Part shown: positions 1 through 6,900 of the stretch, one piece after another
Numbering within the stretch: position 1 is the stretch's first letter
How the letters are laid out: each line of letters begins with the position of its first letter
Origin: a virus
Direction: 5' to 3' (one strand)
DNA length: 20,086 bases
IMG/VR virus record: IMGVR_UViG_3300029319_000688
Location: 1 to 20,086 of that record
Notes under the pieces: generated by a model
Seen by the model: the letters and a program-made list of their open reading frames with translations, nothing else
The model's database searches: none
What the model was told of the DNA's origin: nothing
Position numbers and translations under genes: made by a program

Positions 1-2
1 CA

Positions 3-209
3 GAATCAGTATTGAAACCTGACCACAATCTTCGAGGGTGTGCACATAATCAGGGTTGTTATGATCAACTGATGGAGATTCGTGAACACGTTTTAGAGTA
101 TCTCAAGACCCTCAAGGAAGTCACGCACCATCAGAATGCTGATGAGTCTGATATAATTGAGAGTGAGAAGTTGGAGAACATTAAAAAGTATCCATCGAAG
201 TGGCGATAA
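3..209 (+). CDS. Hypothetical protein, 5'-truncated by window edge
   Basis: An open frame enters from the left edge and ends at TAA 207-209, giving 68 visible residues. There is no convincing internal start: TTG at 12 is possible, but codons upstream of it are also open, so I treat the gene as truncated. Near its beginning it has a C-x-H-x3-C cluster (GCAHNQGC), then a helical charged stretch (QLMEIREHVLEYLKTLKEV), an acidic linker, and a C-terminal KKYPSKWR. I do not recognise a family. The Cys/His cluster could bind metal, but there is only one such cluster, so this is speculation. It is followed by a 21-base tandem repeat that stays in frame past the stop. Confidence 0.55.
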   Translation, partial: ESVLKPDHNLRGCAHNQGCYDQLMEIREHVLEYLKTLKEVTHHQNADESDIIESEKLENIKKYPSKWR

Positions 210-248
210 AAAATCGTCGCTAAAGTTAAAAAAATCGTCGTTAAAGTT
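207..248 (+). repeat. 21-base tandem duplication, two copies
   Basis: Two adjacent copies of a unit with core AAAAAATCGTCG(C/T)TAAAGTT occupy 207-227 and 228-248 and differ at two positions. The unit length is a multiple of three. The first copy contains the stop codon of the preceding gene, and the frame then stays open to a second TAA at 249-251. The repeat lies just before the strong ribosome binding site of the next gene. It could be a simple replication-slippage duplication or a remnant of a longer coding end. Confidence 0.8.
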
Positions 249-249
249 T

Positions 250-255
250 AAGGAG
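250..255 (+). promoter_or_regulatory. Strong Shine-Dalgarno site (AAGGAG)
   Basis: AAGGAG lies eight bases before the ATG at 264. It is the clearest ribosome binding site in the window and decides the start of the 46-residue basic protein. Most other genes here have weak or no such site. Confidence 0.75.
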
Positions 256-263
256 CATTAATT

Positions 264-404
264 ATGGCAATGAGATTCAGTATGGGTGATTCATTAATCG
301 AAAGTCGCCCAAAGAAGACAAGACAAGGAAGAGGAAAGCATAGCAAGTACTCTGCTACAAGTCGCAATAGGGCAAAAAAGAGATATAGGGGTCAAGGTAA
401 ATGA
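264..404 (+). CDS. Small highly basic protein (46 aa), unknown function
   Basis: ATG 264 is preceded by AAGGAG at ideal spacing, and the frame ends at TGA 402-404. The protein starts MAMRFSMGDSLIESRPKKTR and ends AKKRYRGQGK. By my count it has 15 Lys/Arg and only two acidic residues among 46. The basic, Gly/Ser-rich tail looks like a nucleic-acid-binding or virion-packaged peptide, but I cannot name a family. My impression is that similar small KKTRQG...YRGQGK peptides occur in other T4-like cyanophages; this is memory, not a search. The stop overlaps the start of the next gene (ATGA, 401-404), which suggests translational coupling. Confidence 0.75.
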   Translation: MAMRFSMGDSLIESRPKKTRQGRGKHSKYSATSRNRAKKRYRGQGK

Positions 405-736
405 TATCTTTAAAGAATGTCGAAAGAACACCGAGTCGTATTCGAACTCGGTTTATTGCTGTCTTTGCTCTTGGAACGTCTCTTGCGACCTTTATATCAG
501 GTTTCTTTGTCTTTTTGTATATGAAGAGTCCTGCATTTGAGAATCAACTCACAGGACAGGTTATAAAGGATATGGATTGGATTATTGCAGATGAATTTGA
601 AAAGAAGATAAAAGAATTAAAACCAAGACCTGTTCCTGACCCTAACGACCCAAATGCTTGGTTTTGGGATTATATAGAGCAAAGAAATAAAGAGTATATC
701 GAATGGGAAACAAAAGGTAAGTGGGAGAACAACTAA
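401..736 (+). CDS. Single-pass membrane protein, unknown function (111 aa)
   Basis: The start ATG overlaps the stop of the preceding gene by four bases (ATGA). Residues 1-17 carry several Arg (PSRIRTRF). One hydrophobic segment follows at about residues 18-41 (FIAVFALGTSLATFISGFFV and onward). The remaining 70 residues are hydrophilic, with a Pro-rich stretch (KPRPVPDPNDPN, about 74-85) and an aromatic, acidic C-terminus. By the positive-inside rule the N-terminus would be cytoplasmic and the C-terminus periplasmic. It is not long enough for a structural protein of the kind found downstream. A lysis or membrane-remodelling role (holin- or spanin-like) is conceivable only from topology and late position. 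Its stop at 734-736 is followed immediately by the next ATG. Confidence 0.75.
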   Translation: MISLKNVERTPSRIRTRFIAVFALGTSLATFISGFFVFLYMKSPAFENQLTGQVIKDMDWIIADEFEKKIKELKPRPVPDPNDPNAWFWDYIEQRNKEYIEWETKGKWENN

Positions 737-1417
737 ATGGCTTGTTTAATTGCAAATTTACCCTCCTATGAGGTATGGGTAAGAAAAGAGTATCTAACCG
801 ACCATAAGAGTGGTCACGGTGAGTTTGTAAAGGGAGTATGGGTATCTGCAAAGAGTATACCAGGTCGTGCCTTCTATTTCGAGACTTATCTACCAGAATA
901 TGCAGCAATGTTTGATAAATTACCTATATCTGCGTTTACAACCGACCCAGAAACACCAAAACCTGATATGACCCTACATAATCTTCAGTTTTGGAACTGT
1001 ATGGACTACGGAGTTGTAGCAGTACAGAAGCAATTTATCGGTTCAATGCACTATGAAGTGATGACAAGAGACTATGGAACGCAAACTGGTACGTATATTT
1101 GCACTTTAGACAACTATCACCAAGATGTAGACGCAATTGACTACTCTACAAGTGAACAACCTGCCGAACATAAGTCTCATAACCTCTTAGAACTTGATAA
1201 TGGGCAGTTTTGTCTCTATCCAAACAACAGAATGAGGATATTTGACAACAGTATCACTCCTGAGACACCTAAGATTCCTGATTTTAAGGTTTCAACCGTG
1301 TATTATCAGGTGGAGAACGGTCATGATCGTGATGGATTAGGTTCAGAAGAGAATTATTTTTGGAAAACAGCAAAAGAACGCAAAAAAGAAGATAAAAATC
1401 AACTTGAATTAGGATAA
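737..1417 (+). CDS. Hypothetical soluble protein (226 aa), probably conserved in marine T4-like phages
   Basis: ATG 737 follows directly after the previous stop and has GGGAG at 723-727, nine bases upstream. The protein is rich in aromatic residues, with no signal peptide and no long hydrophobic segment. The N-terminal half (MACLIANLPSYEVWVRKEYL, then GEFVKGVWVSAKSIPGRAFY) looks like a compact beta-rich fold. A middle part has Cys and Trp (QFWNCMDYGVVAVQKQFIGS). The last 30 residues are highly charged (ERKKEDKNQLELG). I recognise the opening as one seen in T4-like cyanophage genomes without an assigned function, but cannot confirm this. Its TAA stop lies inside a late-promoter-like box. Confidence 0.8.
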   Translation: MACLIANLPSYEVWVRKEYLTDHKSGHGEFVKGVWVSAKSIPGRAFYFETYLPEYAAMFDKLPISAFTTDPETPKPDMTLHNLQFWNCMDYGVVAVQKQFIGSMHYEVMTRDYGTQTGTYICTLDNYHQDVDAIDYSTSEQPAEHKSHNLLELDNGQFCLYPNNRMRIFDNSITPETPKIPDFKVSTVYYQVENGHDRDGLGSEENYFWKTAKERKKEDKNQLELG

Positions 1418-1420
1418 ATA
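1413..1420 (+). promoter_or_regulatory. Candidate T4-type late promoter (GATAAATA)
   Basis: GATAAATA matches the T4 late consensus TATAAATA at seven of eight positions and overlaps the stop codon of the 226-residue gene. It lies 18 bases before the ATG of the 43-residue ORF. In T4 this box sits at -10 and is read by the gp55 sigma-like factor. Its placement between genes supports the call, but an A+T-rich background makes chance matches common. Confidence 0.5.
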
Positions 1421-1438
1421 AAATTAAAATGTAAAAAA

Positions 1439-1570
1439 ATGGTTATTAAAATGGATAAATCACAAGAATTTGTCAAATCTGGTCGAAAATTGATCAGTGA
1501 GTATGATGCAGACACTTATTATGAGGAAAAAGAGGAAGAAAAACCTCAATTTTTGAAAGAAGGCGAATAA
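1439..1570 (+). CDS. Small acidic hypothetical protein (43 aa)
   Basis: The frame runs from ATG 1439 to TAA 1568-1570. The peptide begins MVIKMDKSQEFVKSGRKLIS and then has an acidic run (EYDADTYYEEKEEEK) before QFLKEGE. There is no clear ribosome binding site. A second ATG at 1451 (MDKSQEF...) would give 39 residues and may be the real start. A candidate late promoter lies directly upstream and another overlaps its stop, so it may be its own small late unit. I recognise no family. Confidence 0.5.
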   Translation: MVIKMDKSQEFVKSGRKLISEYDADTYYEEKEEEKPQFLKEGE

Positions 1571-1573
1571 ATA
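1566..1573 (+). promoter_or_regulatory. Candidate T4-type late promoter before gp25 (AATAAATA)
   Basis: AATAAATA matches TATAAATA at seven of eight positions and overlaps the TAA stop of the 43-residue ORF. It stands 54 bases before the gp25 start, which would give a 5' leader of about 45-50 bases. The leader (1574-1627) is almost pure A/T, holds two TATAAT-like strings (1601-1606, 1614-1619) and shows no ribosome binding site or strong hairpin. This is the expected promoter position for a gp25-gp6-gp7 transcript. Confidence 0.55.
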
Positions 1574-1627
1574 ATCATAATATTAAAAAACCATTATACA
1601 TATAATAGCAAAGTATAATATATTTGA

Positions 1628-2029
1628 ATGCCTACCAAAATTTCTCGTGCTTTTAAGGACATAAGTTTATCTTTTACGAGACATCCAGTTACAAATGATA
1701 TCACCATTCTTAAAAATGAGGATGCGATTAAGAAATCTGTGACAAATTTATGTCGAACATCTGTAAATGAGAGATTTTTTAACCCATTAATTGGAACAAG
1801 GATAGGTGAATCACTTTTTGAAATAAATGATCCAGACATTGCTGAATTTTTGGAAGAAGACATTGAAAATACACTTAAAAATAATGAACCAAGAATAAAA
1901 GTTAAGTCTGTTGTTGCAAAAGCACTAATGGATTCGAATGAATTGGACATCAAAATAGAGTATGACATAGTTGGACTACCACTTCCATTGCAAAATATCG
2001 AATTTTTACTACAACCAAGCAAATTATAA
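1628..2029 (+). CDS. 25: Baseplate wedge subunit gp25 (133 aa)
   Basis: This is the T4 gp25 family (GPW/gp25), a lysozyme-fold protein of the inner baseplate that bridges wedge and sheath initiation. It starts MPTKISRAFKDISLSFTRHP. The family core follows: DAIKKSVTNLCRT (about 32-44), then ERFFNPLIGTRIGESLFE (about 48-65), with the R-F-x-x-P-x-x-G pattern. It ends with a beta-rich tail containing IVGLPLPLQNIEFLLQP (about 114-130). The length is typical for T4 gp25 (132 aa). No ribosome binding site is evident, but the N-terminus matches the family well. The TAA stop shares one base with the gp6 ATG (TAATG), as expected for coupled wedge genes. Confidence 0.93.
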   Translation: MPTKISRAFKDISLSFTRHPVTNDITILKNEDAIKKSVTNLCRTSVNERFFNPLIGTRIGESLFEINDPDIAEFLEEDIENTLKNNEPRIKVKSVVAKALMDSNELDIKIEYDIVGLPLPLQNIEFLLQPSKL

Positions 2030-3930
2030 TGTCATTTAATCAATTTACCAACTTAGATTTCAATTCGTTAAGGACTCAGATCAAAGATTACCTGAGAGGT
2101 AGTTCAAAGTTTACTGATTTTGACTTTGAGGGGTCAAACTTTTCTGTTCTAATTGATACTTTAGCATATAATTCATATATTACGTCATATAATACAAATA
2201 TGGCTGTAAATGAAGCATTTCTTGATAGTGCAACGGTAAGAGAGAATATAACATCATTAGCAAGAAATATTGGTTATGTCCCTCGTTCAGCAAGATCTGC
2301 GATTGCTAAAGTTAATTTATCTGTGGATTTTGGAACACAAGAAGCACTTTCTGCTACAATTAAGGCAGGAATTTTTGCAATTGGGTCAATTAGTTCTGGA
2401 AATTACGTTTTTTCTATTCCAGAAGACATCACAGTACCTACAAATACAGTTGTAAACAACGCAGCAGACTCAAAAATTGCAAATTTTACAAATATTTCAA
2501 TATATGAAGGTAATTATATCACAAAAAAGTTTATAGTTGATGCATCTCAGGTAAATCAAACATTTATTTTGGATAATAACAACATTGACACCTCTACAAT
2601 CCGTGTCGAGGTTAAAGATTCAAATGGTATTGTAGAAAATTATGAAGAATACAGAAATATATTTGAAGTAAATTCTAGATCTAGACTTTTTCTTGTACAA
2701 GAAATTGCAGATGAAAAATATCAAGTAATTTTTGGAGATAATCTTTTAGGTAAGAAACCAGAAAACGGAAGTGAAGTTACAGTTTCATATATCGTTAATA
2801 ATGGTATTGATGGAAATGGTGCAAATAACTTTACATTTTCAGGTAAAATCACATCAAATATCGGAGATGTAACAAGTGGTATATCAAACATAACAACCAC
2901 TCAGACAGCTGAAAATGGGGACGAGATAGAAAGTATAGATTCTGTAAAATACCTTGCTCCAAGAGTCTATGCGTCGCAGTACAGAGCAGTTACAGCAAAT
3001 GATTATTCAAGTTTAATACCAAGTTTATATGCAAATATCGACTCTGTGACTGCTTATGGTGGAGAAGAGTTAGATCCACCTCAATATGGAAGAGTTTATA
3101 TTACAATCAAACCTAAAAATGGAGATGTTATATCTGGAGCACTCAAAGATAATATTAAATCAAATTTAAAAAAATATACTGTTGCTGGAATTAAACAAGA
3201 ATTACTGGATTTAAAATATCTTTATGTTGAATATGAATCAACCGTTTCTTACAACGCTAGTTTTATTCCAGATAAATCAAATTTAGAAACAAGGATTGTA
3301 TCTGCAATTCAATCTTATTCAAAATCATCAGATATTAATTCATTTGGAGGTAGATTAAAATATAGTAAACTTCAATCTGTTATTGATAATGTTGATCAAG
3401 GAATTACATCTAACATCACAAACATTAAAATTAGAAGAAATTTAGTTCCTCTATATAATGAGTTAGCAAACTATGAAATTTGTTATTTAAATCAGTTTCA
3501 TGCAGATTTAGAAGGATTTAATGTTAAATCTACATCTTTCAAATTGGATGGAGTAAATGGTGACATATATCTCACAGACTTCCCAAATTCAGATCAAAAA
3601 ACAGGAGTTATTAAATTTTTTACTCTTTCTGATCTTGACGAAGTTATATACGTAAATCAAAATGCAGGAAAAATTGATTATATCAAAGGTGAAATAATTC
3701 TCTTTCCAGTGAATATTGTATCTACGGCTTTGAGTGGTAGAATTGAAATACAAGTTATACCAGAATCAAATGATATTATATCAAAGCAAAATTTATATAT
3801 TATTTTGGATACGTCAGCAAATAGTAAACTAACTTTAATTGAAGATGTAGTATCTTCTGGATCAAACAGGTCAGGAAACAATTATATGCCACCATCTAGT
3901 TTCATTAGTGGCAAAACGTATGTAAGATAA
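2029..3930 (+). CDS. 6: Baseplate wedge subunit gp6 (633 aa)
   Basis: gp6 is the core of the baseplate wedge. In T4 it forms the dimer whose N-terminal and C-terminal contacts join the six wedges into the iris-like inner ring. The N-terminal part aligns by eye with T4 gp6: DYLRGSSKFTDFDFEGSNFS (about 20-39) followed by VLIDTLAYNS, against T4 WLNGQNEFLDYDFEGSRLN and VLCDLLAYNT. NIGYVPRSARSA (about 80-91) corresponds to T4 NGYLPTSKSAA. A second block, QVIFGDNLLG then VTVSYIVNNGIDGNGANNF, corresponds to the T4 FYFGEG...IEYISTNGADANGAVGF region. The length is close to T4 gp6 (660 aa). Its ATG overlaps the gp25 stop, and its stop is separated from the next start by AAA only. Confidence 0.94.
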   Translation: MSFNQFTNLDFNSLRTQIKDYLRGSSKFTDFDFEGSNFSVLIDTLAYNSYITSYNTNMAVNEAFLDSATVRENITSLARNIGYVPRSARSAIAKVNLSVDFGTQEALSATIKAGIFAIGSISSGNYVFSIPEDITVPTNTVVNNAADSKIANFTNISIYEGNYITKKFIVDASQVNQTFILDNNNIDTSTIRVEVKDSNGIVENYEEYRNIFEVNSRSRLFLVQEIADEKYQVIFGDNLLGKKPENGSEVTVSYIVNNGIDGNGANNFTFSGKITSNIGDVTSGISNITTTQTAENGDEIESIDSVKYLAPRVYASQYRAVTANDYSSLIPSLYANIDSVTAYGGEELDPPQYGRVYITIKPKNGDVISGALKDNIKSNLKKYTVAGIKQELLDLKYLYVEYESTVSYNASFIPDKSNLETRIVSAIQSYSKSSDINSFGGRLKYSKLQSVIDNVDQGITSNITNIKIRRNLVPLYNELANYEICYLNQFHADLEGFNVKSTSFKLDGVNGDIYLTDFPNSDQKTGVIKFFTLSDLDEVIYVNQNAGKIDYIKGEIILFPVNIVSTALSGRIEIQVIPESNDIISKQNLYIILDTSANSKLTLIEDVVSSGSNRSGNNYMPPSSFISGKTYVR

Positions 3931-3933
3931 AAA

Positions 3934-6900
3934 ATGATCGGCACATCAAAATCTACAAAAGTCAAAATAACAAATATTCTTGATAGTCAAATACTAGACT
4001 TCATTCAAGAGGAAAGTCCCGATTTCAAAGATTTCTTGAGCCAGTATTATGCTTCACAGGAATCTGAATTTGGATCTACATATCTATCTGACAATTTAAC
4101 ATCATTTAAAGATATTAGTACTACTTCAAATAATATTTTAAATGTTAGTGTTCCAAATATTTTAGCTGCAGATCCATCAAGATCTTATGATTCTTCTATC
4201 AATGCTTTTGATGATGAAATACCAGTTACTACGACAGCTGGATATCCTGACCAATATGGTCTTTTTAAGATTGATAATGAAATCATAACTTACACTGGAA
4301 AAACTCCTACTTCATTTACTGGATGTATTCGTGGTCTTAGTGCAATATCATCAATTGAAAAGTCTGAATATCTTACATTTAGTGAAACTGATATTGATGA
4401 ACATTTTACAAATCTTCAAATTAATGTAGATAATGATGGTAATCGAATTATAGAGGAATATAAAGTAACTGTTGAAAGTAAAGATGAAACACATCCATAT
4501 TGGAAAGTTGGAAGTGATAATGGATATCTTTTAGACGGAAATCAATCACCATCACTAACTCTTTTACCTGGTCATACATATAAATTTAATCAATCAGATA
4601 TTTCTAACAGTGCACATCCAATCAGGTTTTATCTAGAGGCAAATAAAACTACTTCATATGGGTCAGAAATTATCGGTGGTGAGGAAAAACCTGCAAATGA
4701 AGTGATTTACTATGCAGATGGTATAAAAGATAAAGTAGATGAGTATTATAGTAGTTTTAGCACTGCTTCAGTTAGATATATTCAAATTACTGTAGATTAT
4801 GGCACACCTACAGTTTTGCATTATATGTGCACTAATCATGGTTATATGGGTAATGCTGCTCAAATTAATCAGAATGGTGGAAGACCTGTTTTAAATTTAA
4901 GCAGTATTTTTATAAATGAATTCTACAGAAAACATAAATCTCAGTTTTTACCAGGTTTTGAAGGAAGAAATTTCGTAGATCAGGTTAACATTGAAAATAT
5001 TTTAACAAGAGCAAAAGATTTTTATAGATCAAAAGGAACTGATACTTCTTTAGAAATATTATTTAAGGTTCTTTTTGGTAAAAGTGTAGTTATAGAAAAA
5101 CCTTTTGAAAATACAATTGGTTCTTCAGACTCTGAATGGGTAGTAACCGATAATATGATAGTGGATGTAATTGAGGGTGATCCATTTAAATTAATATCAA
5201 CTAAGATATTTCAAGGAACCTTTGATAATCCGACTGCAGATGGAACTATTTCAAATATTCAAGAAGTATTTTTAGGGTCAAAGAAATATTATAAACTATC
5301 ATTTGATAAATCTGCACATTTTGGTTCTTTTAATATTGGAACTAAAACAAAAATAACTGAAAAAGCACCAACTGGTTCATCTACTATCAATGTTGACTCT
5401 ACAGTTGGTTTTGGAACTACTGGAACATTCATATACAAATATCTTGATGAATTCTTAGTTGCATCATATACATCAAAATCTGAAAACCAATTTTTTGGAT
5501 GTACTGGTATTGTAGATGAAGGGATAGCAGAAAACAGTGATATCATAGATGATACTTTTATTTTTGGATATGAAAATGGTGATCCAGAAAAAGTGTGTAC
5601 CATGAGAATTACTGGAACGATATCTAAACCATCAGTAAATGTCAGTAATTCAAAATACGCTTCAGTTGGAGAATCAATTCGAGTAAATTATCTTGGAGAA
5701 AAAGCAACAGGACCTAAATTTGATACTTGGCTCTACAATCATTCTACTGTTTTAGATATTGAAGGTGTTTTTGAAGATACTGACAAAACTAATATCATTA
5801 CCACTAAAGAACCATTAACTAATTTCTTATATCAGGGATGTAAAGTTGATATTATTAGATATGATTGGGCAGGTAGTACTAATGATGATTCTCTTAGGTA
5901 TGTTCCAACTAGCGTTTCTATTCTTACTGAAGGAGTTGGATATAGTACAGCAACTGATGTTCCTACAAAATATGAATCCACCCAAACTGGGATTGGTACA
6001 AATTTAACTGTTGGAATTACTACAGCAGAAGGAAGTGATGGTGCAATAAATGGAGTTACAATTATCGATACTGGTATTGATTATAAGAAAGATGAACTAA
6101 TTGAAATTATTGGTGTTGGAGTTACTCCTGCAATTATAAAAATTGATGATGTTGCTCCTATTGGATTTGGTAAGATTCAACCAAATGATCCAGGATTTGG
6201 TGCATTTACAATTGTTGATACAGATGTTGAAATTTCTAATATTAATCCAGAAAATGGTAGAATAACTTTAAAAAAAGGAGATAAAGAGGATTTTGTTGAT
6301 AAAATTAGGCCGCATCAAATTAGAAAAAAATTAGCATATGCAGATTCTTCTTTGGATGAACTTTCTCCAAATTTATTGACTAACATACAAAATACTTATA
6401 TCGATGATGTTGGTAATACTTACGTAACTTTTTCAGGATATCCTTCTTACCCTTTAGAGTCAACAAATAGATCAGTAAAAGTAAGTAATTTTGCTGATAA
6501 TGAAGTTTTTATTGCTGATACAAATCATTCTTTTTTAAATGGTGAAAAAGTATTTTTTGAACAAAATCCATTAACAGTTACTACTGTAACTACCGTAACA
6601 GAAAGTGAAGAATCAACTGAAACAAATGTTTCAATTTCGACTTCATTTGGATTAGGAATAACTAATAGTCTGGGAAATGCAATTGAAAGTGGAGAATATT
6701 ACGCATCAATTGTAGGAATAAATTCATTTAGATTAGCGATTACTTTAGAAGAACTAAGAAGTGGAAATTTTTTAAAATTTAATCCACCAACAACAGGTAT
6801 ATCCACTGTAGTAGAGCAAACTGGTGTTGATGATCTTACCATTATGGCAAATGATATCGCTAACTTTAGTAATTTAACTGGAACTCAAATAACACCTGCT

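Noticed and set aside
1429-1434. Minimal ATG-TAA start-stop element before the 43-residue ORF
   Set aside because: A six-base match in an A/T-rich gap is likely chance, and no ribosome binding site precedes it.
1601-1619. Two TATAAT strings as host-type promoters before gp25
   Set aside because: No -35 element is visible at the right spacing, and the surrounding leader is nearly all A/T. The late box at 1566-1573 explains gp25 expression better.
1594-2022. Minus-strand open frame of 142 codons opposite gp25
   Set aside because: It lies entirely antisense to the well-supported gp25 gene, has no recognisable motifs or ribosome binding site, and is explained by the base composition of the coding strand.
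6574-6603. Short Val-Thr codon microsatellite (VTTVTTV) in the giant gene
   Set aside because: It is only a few degenerate copies within a normal-looking beta-rich segment, with no sign of phase variation potential because unit changes would be in frame.
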